Assembly: GCA_964406945.1 (NCBI GenBank)
Contig: CAYOTO010000009.1
Location: 1 to 64,000 of the forward strand
Direction: 5' to 3'
DNA from: UBA2266 sp964406945
GTDB taxonomy: Bacteria; Planctomycetota; Phycisphaerae; Sedimentisphaerales; Anaerobacaceae
Length of the DNA stretch: 64,000 nt
The position numbers and the translations under genes were made by a program. A model generated the notes under the pieces. It was not told where the DNA came from. It was given only the letters and a program-made list of their open reading frames with translations, and did not search any database. Positions 51,559 through 61,062 of this stretch are shown here, piece by piece (positions within the stretch are counted from its first letter, which is position 1; each line of letters starts with the position of its first letter).

Positions 51559-53070
51559 TTATTCATACAGACGCGTAGCCTCGGTCTCCTCTACAGGCCT
51601 TTCGAGACGCTTCGTGGTCATTTCCACGTAGAAGCGGACGTCGCCGGCCCGGAGCGCCTTGACTTCGACGGTCCAGGTGGCCTTGCCCTTGGGCGCCAGT
51701 CTCTCGAGCGGCGCGAAAACGACTCTGTTTCCGTCGAGTTTGCCTTCGGTCGGACCGCTGGAGCCGACGTATTCGACATTGTCCTCGAGAACGGCTATGA
51801 TCTGTACGCCCTCGTCAGCGGCCGAACCCTGGTTCGTAGCCGTTATCAGATAGGAAGTGTTCTTTCCGATCTCGACGGGGTCGGCAATGTCGACCACCTC
51901 GAGCAATATGGCTTCGATTCCACTGACCTGCGTCGCAGTGGTGGCTTCGGCGCCTCCGGCACAATATGCGGTGGCCCTGACGGTGCCTTCGAACGTTGCA
52001 GCCTCACTGGGAGTGTAGGTAACACTGAGGTCCCTGCTCTCGCCCGGCTTGAGGCTGCCTAGATTCCAGACCACCATAGAGCCTGTTTGCTGTCCACCCT
52101 CACTGATATTGGTTGCGTTTACCTTTCCCGGAATATTTTCTTCGACTATTACATCACGGGCGACACCGGAACCAGTATTGCGAACTGTGATGTCGTAAGT
52201 AGCCTGCTTGCCGATATAGAGTGTTTTCGGTCCCGTCTTGTCTATTTCCAGGACGGGCTCGGTAACTCTCGTGCTGGTCATTACGGCCTCGGCTCTTGGA
52301 ACGTTGTCGCCGGTCGCATAGGCATCACTGGCGAAGGTACCGGCCTTCTGAGCCTTAAGTTTCACCTCGAACTGCTGCGATTCGTTGGGATCGAGATCGC
52401 CGACGTTTATTGTCACTTCCGTCTGACCCGCGGATGTTTCCAGGTTCTCTGTAAGCGGGTCCACGATTTTGACGTTTTTGGCCGTCCCGGTGCCCCGGTT
52501 CGAGACCGTGTATGTAGCGTTTATGAAGTCACACACGATTGCATTCGGATCGGCTGTTTTTGTCAGACTGAGCTGCGGGTTGGTCACCATAGCGCTCACA
52601 CAGGCCGGCATATTGTAGGTTGCCGAGACACAGTGCTGCAGGCAGCTCACATCCGAGGTTGAGCCCACTACAGTTATTTCCCTGCTGCTGTCCGGCTCCA
52701 GCGAATCCATGGTCCAGACAATCTTATCATCCTCCATGCGCCCGGTGGGAGTTGAGCTTGCCAACTGGAATTTGCCGGCCGTCTTCTCCGTGACGACAAC
52801 ATCAGTGAGCACTCTGTCGCTCAGATTGGTAACAATGATTTTGTGTTCGAAATTGGTCCGCGACTGGGCCTCGGTGGGCATTTGCGTTTCGAGCTTGAGA
52901 ATGCCGTTGGCATCGGACGGATAGATAACTTCCGTACTGTAGGGACCGCACGGGCCGCTGGTCACCTGTACGGGTCCGGTTCCTCTTTCCTTTTTTCCGC
53001 AGAGGCACTCGCAGCCCACGAGCATACATGCGGAAATAAGCAGCAATACGAATAATGCGTTCTTTTTCAT
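51559..53070 (-). CDS. DUF11/OmcB-like repeat lipoprotein
   Basis: A 503-residue lipoprotein: signal KNALFVLLLISACMLVGC with the lipobox Cys, then a Cys-rich start (CECLCGKK). The rest is about four DUF11-type beta-sandwich repeats, with matching phrases at each repeat: IIVTNLSDRVLTDVVVTEK, YTVSNRGTGTAKNVKIVDP, ITVRNTGSGVARDVIVEEN and ITATNQGSAADEGVQIIAV. Each repeat ends in a DLDPNESQQFEVKLKA-like strand. This suggests a structural surface or periplasmic protein. AAAGGAA precedes the ATG at good spacing. A 670-base divergent region lies upstream. Confidence 0.87.
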   Translation of the reverse strand: MKKNALFVLLLISACMLVGCECLCGKKERGTGPVQVTSGPCGPYSTEVIYPSDANGILKLETQMPTEAQSRTNFEHKIIVTNLSDRVLTDVVVTEKTAGKFQLASSTPTGRMEDDKIVWTMDSLEPDSSREITVVGSTSDVSCLQHCVSATYNMPACVSAMVTNPQLSLTKTADPNAIVCDFINATYTVSNRGTGTAKNVKIVDPLTENLETSAGQTEVTINVGDLDPNESQQFEVKLKAQKAGTFASDAYATGDNVPRAEAVMTSTRVTEPVLEIDKTGPKTLYIGKQATYDITVRNTGSGVARDVIVEENIPGKVNATNISEGGQQTGSMVVWNLGSLKPGESRDLSVTYTPSEAATFEGTVRATAYCAGGAEATTATQVSGIEAILLEVVDIADPVEIGKNTSYLITATNQGSAADEGVQIIAVLEDNVEYVGSSGPTEGKLDGNRVVFAPLERLAPKGKATWTVEVKALRAGDVRFYVEMTTKRLERPVEETEATRLYE

Positions 53071-53743
53071 TTTCAGGTTCCTTTCATTATTGTCTTACAC
53101 ACAAACCACACAGTTAGATTTCCAGACAGTGTTGCGAGACGCCGCTCATACTTGCCCGTTCTTCAAGGGTCGGGCGGCTATTTGCATTTGCGCGGGCGAG
53201 AATACGTCCGGGTATTTACGATGTTTTCGTGGAGACCGGACTGCGTCGCCGCATCGCGGGTCTTGCCGACTCATCCAGATCTTTTGAGAACTCCGGTCCC
53301 GGCGGACTCATTTACTACCCCCATTTACTTAATCCCCAGTTTCGTCATGACGTTAACAACAATGGCATAATCGGCACAAATCATTAGGGGGATAATTAGA
53401 AAAACACGAGTTTCCGGAGAGAATTATTCGCGGGTAATGGGGTATCTTCTAATGGCGAAGGATCGCCAGACACAATCAGGACGCAGGTAACTGCGGGTGG
53501 AACCCGCGGCTATGTATGGCGGAAGAACGCGGTTTTCGTCTTGGCGGGGATTGCGGCGGCTATGTAGTAATTGCGGGCGACTGAATGGACACCACGCCAG
53601 GGATATTCTTCTCTCTTGCCGCAGCGCCTGGGTTCGCGGACTTCAGAGGTCATTTTACAGGAATGAAAGAATGATTTACACTGAAAACAGGCTATGCTAA
53701 AAAAGGGGCGTATACCCGGGTCTATGCAGGTAAAGGAGTTGCA
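53071..53743. other. Divergent region between the DUF11 lipoprotein and the acyltransferase gene
   Basis: About 670 bases with no convincing gene. It must hold promoters for both flanking genes, but I find no clear consensus pair. A small perfect hairpin (GCGGGT-GGA-ACCCGC) lies near 53495-53509. Confidence 0.4.
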
Positions 53744-54397
53744 TTGAGAAAACGCGTTGTGCTACTGACGTCGGCGTTTATCAGCGTGCTGCCCTTCAGC
53801 GGGCTGCGGTGTCTTATGTACAGGGTTCTGCTCGGTTATGAGATTCGCAAGAGCCGGATCGGGTGGGGAACGATGATATGGGTCGAGAAGGCGTCCATTA
53901 TTAACAGTACAATCGGCCGCAGAAATGTCTTCAGGGGGAGGATGACTGTGAAGATAAATGGGGCCAGAATAGCAATCCGAAATGAGTTTAAGTGCGGAAA
54001 TTTTGCATCTGCGCCGGGTGGGGGTAAGGTAACATACAGCAGGCTGCTGGAAATTGAGGAAGATTGTCTAATCACTAGCGGGCACTTCTTCGACGTTTCG
54101 GGGCATTTTATGTTGGGCAGTGGGTCGTGGATCGCGGGGTGCGGTTCGCAGTTCTGGACTCACGGGGCCGGCTCGAATGAGACCTGGGTCAGGATCGGTC
54201 GGGGCTGCTATATCGGCAGTGCGGTCAGATTTGTGCCTGGCTCGGGGACGGGCGATAACGTCATTGTGGGAGTGGGCAGCGTGGTTACGAAGGCTTTCGA
54301 TATTTCTAACGCCATGCTGGGTGGAGTTCCGGCAAAGGTGCTGCGGGAGAGATTCGACTGGCGGAGCGGCCGAGATATCGAGGAGAATGAGACCTGA
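53744..54397 (+). CDS. Hexapeptide-repeat acyltransferase (WbbJ/LbH-like)
   Basis: A 217-residue left-handed beta-helix acyltransferase. The first 50 residues are hydrophobic and basic (VVLLTSAFISVLPFSGLRCL). The repeats include KASIINSTIGRRNVFRG, EIEEDCLITSGHFFDVSG, IGRGCYIGSAVRFVPGSG and NVIVGVGSVVTK, ending with MLGGVPAKVL, the family's closing turn. The usual catalytic His is probably in FWTHGAGS. The start is TTG at 53744, preceded by AAAGGAG. The gene lies away from the polysaccharide locus but probably acts on a surface glycan as well. Confidence 0.82.
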   Translation: MRKRVVLLTSAFISVLPFSGLRCLMYRVLLGYEIRKSRIGWGTMIWVEKASIINSTIGRRNVFRGRMTVKINGARIAIRNEFKCGNFASAPGGGKVTYSRLLEIEEDCLITSGHFFDVSGHFMLGSGSWIAGCGSQFWTHGAGSNETWVRIGRGCYIGSAVRFVPGSGTGDNVIVGVGSVVTKAFDISNAMLGGVPAKVLRERFDWRSGRDIEENET

Positions 54398-54414
54398 AAT
54401 CGGAAGCCGACGGC

Positions 54415-55032
54415 TCAGGGAATCTGGAATTCCACCGGCTCTTCTGAAATGGGGGCTTCCGGGTTTGTGAGTCGGGCGGCCAGTTCGAATGCCTTCTGTT
54501 TTGCCTGGGGATATTTTTCGAGGTCACCGACGGCGTCGACCTGATTTACGAACAGGCCCGCTGCGTATTGGGCGTCGAAGACGTCGAACCAGGTCTTCAT
54601 GGTCCAGGTGATTGATTTGAACATGTTTTTGCTGCGCGACCCCCCTACCGCTATGATCATGGCGCGGCGTTTTTTGCCGCCGAGCAGCGAGAATTCCTCC
54701 TTGAGCTGGTATTTGCGGACCCAGAGGCACTGGCAGCGGTCTATTAGCAGTTTTGCCTGGGCGGTGACCGTCATGAAGAATACCGGAGTGGCGAAGATAA
54801 TGCAGTCGGCGAAGATTATCTTCTGGAGCGTGGGCTGGTAGTCGTCGGTTCTGAAGCAGTTCCCGGTTTTGTAGCAGTGGTTGCATTCGACACAGGGGGC
54901 GATGCGAAGTCGGGCCAGATGAATGCAGTCTGTCTCGGCGTTGTTGGAGCGGGCTGCTTCCAAAGCCTTGTCGAGCAGTTGATCGCTGTTGCCGTTGGCC
55001 CGCGGACTGGATGATATTCCCAGGACTTTCAT
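54415..55032 (-). CDS. Iron-sulfur flavoprotein (flavodoxin-fold, NADPH-dependent FMN reductase family)
   Basis: A 205-residue flavodoxin-fold protein. The FMN phosphate loop is GISSSPRANGNSDQLLDKAL at the N-terminus. The compact Cys motif CVECNHCYKTGNC (C-x2-C-x2-C-x5-C) near residue 50 is the cluster site of Isf-type iron-sulfur flavoproteins. IIFATPVFFMTVTAQAKLLIDR is the second flavin-binding segment. Such proteins handle electrons from ferredoxin in anaerobes and reduce O2, peroxide or quinones. This fits an anaerobic lifestyle. It converges with the acyltransferase gene. Confidence 0.88.
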   Translation of the reverse strand: MKVLGISSSPRANGNSDQLLDKALEAARSNNAETDCIHLARLRIAPCVECNHCYKTGNCFRTDDYQPTLQKIIFADCIIFATPVFFMTVTAQAKLLIDRCQCLWVRKYQLKEEFSLLGGKKRRAMIIAVGGSRSKNMFKSITWTMKTWFDVFDAQYAAGLFVNQVDAVGDLEKYPQAKQKAFELAARLTNPEAPISEEPVEFQIP

Positions 55033-55293
55033 GGTTCGTATTTCGTATTTTGTCGTTGGTATTCGTTTTGGATCGAATGTAGCCGTACTGTACTCCAGAT
55101 TTTGTACGCTGGCAAATGTGAAGGGTGCAAAAGAGGCAAATATAAAAGATATTTCCTTTGGCGGCCAGATACTTTTGCCAGTGCTTCAGTACGACACGCG
55201 ATGGTGTAGCTGTTTTTTCGTTTGCCGCAGACCGCGGTCATCAGTAGAATTACGGACCGAGCTTATGGTTACTTTTGCATTAAGGAGAAATGG

Positions 55294-55884
55294 ATGGCTC
55301 TTATTGCCGTAGATGTTGTACTGCTGGTTAACGACGGAATGAATCAACGGGCGATTGTCGCCAATTCGCGGCTGACGGACAGCGAAATCGTGCTGGACGG
55401 GGTAAAATGCCTGCCGCACATATCGCTTTGCATGGGCGTGCTGGATGATGAGCAGGTCGGAGCGGTCGAAACAGTTCTTGCAGATATCGCGGGGAAGGTT
55501 TCGCTGGGAGTGCTTCGAGTAACCGGAATATTTTCGACTACCGACGCGAAGGGCCAGACGGTCTGTTCATACGTGGTCGAGAAGACCGCGGCGCTTCAGA
55601 AGCTGCACGAGCAGGTGATGATCGGCGTGGGGACGTATCTGAGCCAGGATGCGAAGCCGGAAATGTTCGCCGGCGAGGAGCAGGTGAGCGAGGGAAGTCT
55701 GAAATGGGTTCGGGAGTACCCGGATGAGTCGAGTTTCGAGAAGTTTCAGCCGCACATTACGATAGGCTACGGGACAGTGGAGGACGGACCGTTTCCGATA
55801 GAGTTCGGGGCGTCGAAGCTGGCGTTGTGCCATCTGGGGGATCACTGCACTTGTCGGAAGGTGCTGGCGAGGATTGATCTTTGA
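55294..55884 (+). CDS. 2H-phosphoesterase (2'-5' RNA ligase-like) protein
   Basis: A 196-residue protein with two H-x-(S/T) motifs at the expected distance: PHISLCMG near residue 39 and PHITIGYG near residue 155. This is the active-site pattern of the 2H phosphoesterase superfamily, which cleaves or makes 2'-5' or cyclic phosphodiester bonds. The middle is variable, as usual. AAGGAG precedes the ATG at 55294; the frame reaches further upstream without a ribosome site. It stands alone on the plus strand. The substrate is unknown. Confidence 0.8.
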   Translation: MALIAVDVVLLVNDGMNQRAIVANSRLTDSEIVLDGVKCLPHISLCMGVLDDEQVGAVETVLADIAGKVSLGVLRVTGIFSTTDAKGQTVCSYVVEKTAALQKLHEQVMIGVGTYLSQDAKPEMFAGEEQVSEGSLKWVREYPDESSFEKFQPHITIGYGTVEDGPFPIEFGASKLALCHLGDHCTCRKVLARIDL

Positions 55885-55920
55885 AGATGGGAGTCAGGGT
55901 AAGACTGGCTGGCTGGCGGG

Positions 55921-55937
55921 CGGGCGGAGGCCGCCCG
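55921..55937. terminator. GC-rich hairpin between convergent genes
   Basis: CGGGCGG-AGG-CCGCCCG forms a 7-bp perfect stem with a 3-base loop between the ends of the 2H phosphoesterase (+) and GspF (-) genes. It has no T-tract on either side, so termination is only likely from position. Confidence 0.35.
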
Positions 55938-55965
55938 GATTGCAGCCGTGTGACTGAACGAAGAA

Positions 55966-57147
55966 TCAGTGGGCGATTACGGAGGATATTCTGAATACGG
56001 GCAGCAGCAGTGCGATTGCGATTGTTCCTATGACGGCTCCGAGGATGGTGATCATAAGCGGCTCGATCAGCGTCATGACGGTCTTTATTGAGGCGTGAAG
56101 CTTTTTCTCGTAGAAGAAGGAGACTTTGTCGCATACGTCGCCCAGTTTGCCGCTCTTTTCGCCGGCACGGAGCATCTGGACTATGCCCGGGGCGATAAGA
56201 TGGCTGTGGGGTGCGATTTTGACGGCATCGGAGAGCTGGTAGCCGTCGCGGATTCTTTTGTCGACACCGTCCCATAACTGTTGGAAGTAGACGTTTTGGC
56301 AGGAGCCACGGATGACCTCGAGGGAATCAAGGAGGCTGACTCCGGTGTTGATCATTGTGGTCATGATGCGCATGGAGCGAGTGATTATGGTGTCTATGAA
56401 CATCGTCCCGAGCACGGGGGTGTGTATTTTCAAATAGTCTATGACGCGGCGGCCGGCCAGGGATTGTGCGAAATACCAGAGCCCAACGCCGAGGACTATG
56501 CAGATCGTTACGATTGTCGTGAGGGAACCGGGGTCCGAGAGTGTTCTGCTCACGGCGACAAGGCCCCTGGTCAGGGCCGGGAGGGTCGCGCCTTTTGACT
56601 CATATATTTTGATGAATCGCGGCAGGACGAAGAACATGAGGGTTGCGGTGGCGATAATCGCCATGGTGGCCATGATGATTGGATAAGTCAGGGCCCCGCG
56701 GATTTTCTTCCTTGTGTCGGCTTCGAAGTTGAGATAGCCACTGAGCACGCCGAGCATTTCCACCATACGACCGGAGGCTTCCGAGGCGCGGACCATGCTG
56801 ATGAACATGGGGCTGAAGATGCGGGGGTATTCGGCAAGGGCCGTGGAGAAGTTTTCGCCCGCTTTGACCGTTTCGGAGATGTCGATTACAACGTCTCGAA
56901 ACGTACCGGGCTCTGCCTGTTCGGCTATGGCGTCCAATGCGTCGCTGAGGACTACGCCACTGTCGAGCATGATCGCAAGCTGCGTCGTAAACGGTATGAG
57001 TTCACTCTGCTTGACTTTGGCATTGTAGGTGTGTGCGGGCGCAACATCCTGAGTTGCAACCACGGCCGGCGGCGCAATCTGGTTGTCATTCCGTTTTCGG
57101 CTCTTAGCCGAAGACTGGTCAGGGGGTTTTGCTGCTACAATAGTCAT
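55966..57147 (-). CDS. gspF: Type II secretion/type IV pilus inner-membrane protein (GspF/PilC)
   Basis: A 393-residue protein with two repeated T2SSF domains. The first (IPFTTQLAIMLDSGVVLSDAL ... SLVRASEASG-like block) lies at about 45-170 and the second (FIDTIITRSMRIMTTMINTGV ... MLRAGEKSGKLGDVC) at about 245-370. Three hydrophobic helices follow each domain (ALTYPIIMATMAIIATATLMFFVLP, and TVMTLIEPLMITILGAVIGTIAIALLLP at the end). The N-terminal 45 residues are polar and not part of the fold. It anchors the assembly ATPase to the pseudopilus platform. It is the last gene of the locus, 30 bases after gspE. Confidence 0.93.
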   Translation of the reverse strand: MTIVAAKPPDQSSAKSRKRNDNQIAPPAVVATQDVAPAHTYNAKVKQSELIPFTTQLAIMLDSGVVLSDALDAIAEQAEPGTFRDVVIDISETVKAGENFSTALAEYPRIFSPMFISMVRASEASGRMVEMLGVLSGYLNFEADTRKKIRGALTYPIIMATMAIIATATLMFFVLPRFIKIYESKGATLPALTRGLVAVSRTLSDPGSLTTIVTICIVLGVGLWYFAQSLAGRRVIDYLKIHTPVLGTMFIDTIITRSMRIMTTMINTGVSLLDSLEVIRGSCQNVYFQQLWDGVDKRIRDGYQLSDAVKIAPHSHLIAPGIVQMLRAGEKSGKLGDVCDKVSFFYEKKLHASIKTVMTLIEPLMITILGAVIGTIAIALLLPVFRISSVIAH

Positions 57148-57177
57148 TTAACTTGCTCATCATTGAAAGCGCAGTCA

Positions 57178-58926
57178 TCAGCGTGCCCGGATAGCTCGCT
57201 CGGTCATGCGGGCGTCGATCTGAGTTGTTCTGAGTACCTCTTCGACCGAGACTATGCCGGCTTTTACTTTTTCGAGGCCGTCGACCTGCAGCGGAACCAT
57301 GCCTGAGTCAAGGGCCTTGTTTCTGATCTGTCTGGTGCTGCATTGTTCCGTGATCAGGTCGGCGATTTCTTCGTTCTGTACGAACAGTTCGTGTATTGCG
57401 ATCCGGCCTGAAAAGCCCGTGTTACGGCATTTTTTGCAGCCTGCTCCGCGATAGTATGTTTTTATGTCGACTCCGCTGCGTGTGACGGCTTTTTTGAGCA
57501 CGAGCGGTGGTTCGTATTCGGTTTTGCAGGTGGGGCAAATCTTGCGTACGAGCCGCTGCGCCAGGACGCCGATTAGTGAAGCACTGACCAGATACGGGGC
57601 CACGTTGAGGTCCAGCAGGCGCGTTACCGCGCCGGGGGCGTCGTTGGTGTGAAGCGTCGAAAGCACGAGGTGGCCGGTCAGGGCCGCCTGAACCGCGATA
57701 TTGGCGGTGTCTTCATCGCGGATTTCGCCGACCATGAGAATGTCGGGGTCCTGTCTCAGGAGACTTCTCAGTGCGGTGGAGAATTCAAATCCGGCGGGCG
57801 TATTGACCTGAAACTGGTTAACGCCGTTCATATTGTATTCGACCGGATCCTCGACCGTACAGATGTTGACCTCTTCGGTATTGAGTTCCGACAGAGCGGC
57901 ATACAGGGTGGTATTTTTTCCGGAGCCGGTCGGCCCGGTTACAAGTACGATGCCGTTCGGCGCCTGTATTACCTGTCTGAACGTCTGCAGATTTTCATAG
58001 GTGAAGCCCAGTGCTTCGAGGTTGAAGAGGACTTTCTGCGGGTCTATGACACGGATTACGACTTTTTCGCCGAAGTTTCCGGGCATAACCGAGACTCGCA
58101 GGTCTATGGGCCTGCCTTCGACAAGGACGTGTATGCCCCCGTCCTGGGGCAGACGTCGCTGGGCAATGTCGAGTTCCGCCATGATTTTGATTCGGGAGAC
58201 TATTGCGGCGTTCATCTGATGCGGCGGTCTCATGGCTTCGTAGAGCTTGCCATCCACGCGGTAGCGAATCCTCAAGGAATTGTCGTCCGGTTCGATGTGG
58301 ATGTCGCTGGCGTTTTCGCGAACGGCGTTGTAGAGCAGATAATTGACCAGCTTCACGACGGGCGACTGGCCGGCGATTTCCGCCAGATTGCTGATGTCCT
58401 CGGTGATGTTCTCGATGAGCGTGAAATCATCGAGGCCCTGTTCGTCTATTATGTCGTCGATGACGAATACATTGGCCGCGGGCAGGTAGGTTTGCAGGGT
58501 GGCCCGAATGTCCTTGGCGGTGGAACAGACAACCTGGACCCGACAGCCGCTGATGCGTTCTATTTCGTCAATCAGGAATACGTTGGTCGGTTCGGAGACC
58601 GCGACCGTGAGGACTTCGTTGACTTTGAACAGCGGCAGGACTATGTGCTCTTCGAGGAAGTCGCGGGGAAGTATGTCGAAGGTCTTGACGTCGCAGACCT
58701 TGGGTCCTACCTGGGCGTACGGCACCCCGTAGCCGGCGGCGAGCGTTTCGGCTATCTGGTTCTCGGTGCAGAAGCCCATCTCGACGAGCAGTTCGCCCAG
58801 GAGCTTCTGATGGCCCTTGAGCTTCTGCTCGGACAGGGCATGCTCGATCTGCTCTTTGGTGACTATCTCACGCGCTATGAGCAGTTGTCCGAGCTGCATT
58901 TTATTTGTCGCAGTCGCCTGTGACAT
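57178..58926 (-). CDS. gspE: Type II secretion/type IV pilus assembly ATPase (GspE/PilB)
   Basis: A 582-residue assembly ATPase. The N-terminal MshEN domain is at about 1-150. The core has ASDIHIEPDDNSLRIRYRVDG, Walker A GPTGSGKNTTLYAALSEL (331-348), the Asp box, DPDILMVGEIRDEDTA (Walker B region), the His box LVLSTLHTNDAPGA, and a four-Cys zinc site (CPTCK ... CKKCR). Residue 338 after the Walker A Lys is Asn where Thr or Ser is nearly always found. The ATG at 58926 (MSQATATNK) is supported by GGGGCGGAGAAG; the frame runs 15 codons further. It powers pseudopilus assembly with the GspF protein. Confidence 0.93.
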   Translation of the reverse strand: MSQATATNKMQLGQLLIAREIVTKEQIEHALSEQKLKGHQKLLGELLVEMGFCTENQIAETLAAGYGVPYAQVGPKVCDVKTFDILPRDFLEEHIVLPLFKVNEVLTVAVSEPTNVFLIDEIERISGCRVQVVCSTAKDIRATLQTYLPAANVFVIDDIIDEQGLDDFTLIENITEDISNLAEIAGQSPVVKLVNYLLYNAVRENASDIHIEPDDNSLRIRYRVDGKLYEAMRPPHQMNAAIVSRIKIMAELDIAQRRLPQDGGIHVLVEGRPIDLRVSVMPGNFGEKVVIRVIDPQKVLFNLEALGFTYENLQTFRQVIQAPNGIVLVTGPTGSGKNTTLYAALSELNTEEVNICTVEDPVEYNMNGVNQFQVNTPAGFEFSTALRSLLRQDPDILMVGEIRDEDTANIAVQAALTGHLVLSTLHTNDAPGAVTRLLDLNVAPYLVSASLIGVLAQRLVRKICPTCKTEYEPPLVLKKAVTRSGVDIKTYYRGAGCKKCRNTGFSGRIAIHELFVQNEEIADLITEQCSTRQIRNKALDSGMVPLQVDGLEKVKAGIVSVEEVLRTTQIDARMTERAIRAR

Positions 58927-59040
58927 TCTGACTTCTCCGCCCCTCTGCCTTCTGCAGAGTGCAACCCGCACCCGAGTGCGGTCGTTTCCATTAAATCAAT
59001 CTGTTATGGGCGATCATTCGCCCGAGCTTTTGCTCTCGAC

Positions 59041-59376
59041 TTATGCAAAGCTTTTCACCGCTTCGCTCAGTTCCTCGTAGAGGTCGAATTCATCCCGCAG
59101 CCGGGTGATCTCGAGTATCTTTTCGCAGTTTTCCTCCAGGCCGGCCAGCCTGAATCCGCATCTGTTATCATTGCAGTAATCGCGAGCCCACAAGAGCATT
59201 TCAAGCCCCTGGCTGTCGATGAATCCGACCTTGTCCATATCCAGGACAATACCTCGGGCGCTGTTGGTAATTGTTTCGGTAATCTTGTTCTCGAACATGT
59301 CGATGAAGTCGGTCTCCAGCTCGCCTTCGAGTTCGATTACGGTAACATCGTTGTATTTCTGGTCTTTTATTTTCAT
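59041..59376 (-). CDS. STAS-domain anti-sigma-factor-antagonist-like protein
   Basis: A 111-residue single STAS domain. The strand TVIELEGELETDFIDMFENKI is followed by GIVLDMDKVGFIDSQGLEMLLWARDY, where the Ser of FIDSQGL is the usual phosphorylation site in SpoIIAA-type proteins. Its start overlaps the HD-GYP gene by four bases. STAS proteins read out partner switching with a kinase and a phosphatase; no such anti-sigma kinase is encoded in the window. Its position in a secretion and signalling locus suggests a local regulator. Confidence 0.88.
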   Translation of the reverse strand: MKIKDQKYNDVTVIELEGELETDFIDMFENKITETITNSARGIVLDMDKVGFIDSQGLEMLLWARDYCNDNRCGFRLAGLEENCEKILEITRLRDEFDLYEELSEAVKSFA

Positions 59377-61046
59377 CTGATGAGCGTTCCGACCGCGGCG
59401 GTTCCGTATTCGGCCAGGTTGTCGGTGCCGTGAATCTCACCGAAGCCGTCGCGGATAGTTTTCCACAGTTCATCAATATCGCTTGCTAGGAAGATTTTGC
59501 CTATTTCTTCGTCGAACTGCTTGCCGAGTCCTTTTTCGATCTCGCGCAGAGCGGTTGCGACGCACAGTGCTTCTCTGTAGCTTCTTCTGGAGGTCATCGC
59601 ATCGAATGTATCGGCCAACTGTACGATTTTGCCGATGAGCGGTATACGCTCGGCGGTAAGACCCTGTGGATATCCGTGGCCGTCCATTCTCTCGTGGTGA
59701 CAGAGCACGCCGGGAACGATGTCTTTCATCTGGCGGATGGTCCCGAGGATTCCTGCGCCAATTGCCGGATGGGCTTTTATTCGTTCCCATTCGTTGTGGG
59801 TCAGGGGGCCGTTCTTGCGAAGCACGGCCTCGTCGACTCCGATCTTTCCGATGTCATGCAGCAATCCGGCCAGGTATATTCGGTGCACCTGCTCCTGGCT
59901 CAGGTCGTGTCTTTCGGCAACTCTTTCGGCGATCCACCTGCTTATGAAAGCGACTCTTTCGGAATGGCCTCTGGTGTACTGATCTTTGGCATCTATGCTG
60001 CTTGTCAGGGCCATCAGGGAGCCGAGGAAGAGTTCCTTGAGGTCCTTGAAGAGCCGCCCGTTGTCGATAAACACCGCGCATCCGTTCGCAACCGAATTGA
60101 AGAGCTTGATGTCGATCGAATCGAAATCCTCCTTATCGACGCGATTGACGGCCACCATTATGCCGACAACGCAGTTGCCGTCTTTGGTTCTGATAGCGTA
60201 CTGCGATTCGGGCTGCTCTTTTCCGTAGAGAGGGACCGCGATTATGTTTTCTACGTTTTTAGGCCAGTCGTATTTCATCGGCGTGTCGACATTGCTGTCG
60301 AGCAGTGCTTCCTTGCCGAGATTCAACTCTTCCAGTAGCCGGCTGTAAATAATGTTTGCCATTCTGCGGTCGACTTCGATCACTCCGGAACCGGCGGCGA
60401 CGGCAAGTCTGCGTTCATCGTCGACGGCCCTTTCTATAAGTATGGCGATGCCCTCGACGAGGACTATTTCGGTGAGACTGTCGCACGCCATCTGAAGGAA
60501 ATTAGTGTCGGCCTCGGTAACCTTCATATTCATGCCGAGTTTGTGAAGCAGGACCAGTTCTTCGTAGGTCTGGGCCAGTTCAGTGCCGACTTTTTCAATC
60601 TGTAGATCTGTCTTGATGGCAGCCTGGAAATTCTGCGCCAGCAGTTCGAGTATTTCCTTGAGGTAGGCGGATGCGCTGTCCAGAGAACCGTTTGCAGTTC
60701 GACCCAGGTCGACTATTACGGCCGCCAGAGGCTCGCAGGCGGCGGTCTGGCTGGGCGCCGGACTGAGAACCACAACGAAGACCGTGTTTTCGTCGGAGAA
60801 CGAATGCACCGGCGAGTACACGGCGGAATCGGTATACATGTGAACCGTCGCTTCGAGCGCGCGACGCCCGTACTCGATCAATTCGCTGCTGTCGGATTCG
60901 AAGTTTCCGCCGCATGTACTGTGCAGCAGTTCTCCGCTGCTGTCACACAGGGCGAAATTGTGACCGAAGGCGCATATCTTGTCCCCGAATTGCTTGAGTC
61001 GGCGCAACTGGATCGCCGAAAGAGTTGTCACGGCTGTTTGGAGCAT
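59373..61046 (-). CDS. HD-GYP domain protein with GAF-like sensory region
   Basis: A 557-residue protein. Residues 1-130 are an unassigned sensory part. A GAF-like domain at about 170-335 has VSRLLEELNLGK-like strands and GIMVAVNRVDKEDF. The HD-GYP domain at about 345-540 has GHSERVAFISRWIAERV, HDIGKIGVDE, and HHERMDGHGYPQGL, then DTFDAMTSRRSYR. The HD and GYP residues are intact, so cleavage of cyclic-di-GMP is expected. It lies between the receiver and the STAS genes and may receive input from either. Confidence 0.9.
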   Translation of the reverse strand: MLQTAVTTLSAIQLRRLKQFGDKICAFGHNFALCDSSGELLHSTCGGNFESDSSELIEYGRRALEATVHMYTDSAVYSPVHSFSDENTVFVVVLSPAPSQTAACEPLAAVIVDLGRTANGSLDSASAYLKEILELLAQNFQAAIKTDLQIEKVGTELAQTYEELVLLHKLGMNMKVTEADTNFLQMACDSLTEIVLVEGIAILIERAVDDERRLAVAAGSGVIEVDRRMANIIYSRLLEELNLGKEALLDSNVDTPMKYDWPKNVENIIAVPLYGKEQPESQYAIRTKDGNCVVGIMVAVNRVDKEDFDSIDIKLFNSVANGCAVFIDNGRLFKDLKELFLGSLMALTSSIDAKDQYTRGHSERVAFISRWIAERVAERHDLSQEQVHRIYLAGLLHDIGKIGVDEAVLRKNGPLTHNEWERIKAHPAIGAGILGTIRQMKDIVPGVLCHHERMDGHGYPQGLTAERIPLIGKIVQLADTFDAMTSRRSYREALCVATALREIEKGLGKQFDEEIGKIFLASDIDELWKTIRDGFGEIHGTDNLAEYGTAAVGTLIR

Positions 61047-61062
61047 GATGATCCCTCAACGA

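Noticed and set aside
57649..58923. 424-codon plus-strand frame opposite gspE
   Set aside because: Antisense shadow of a well-supported ATPase gene.
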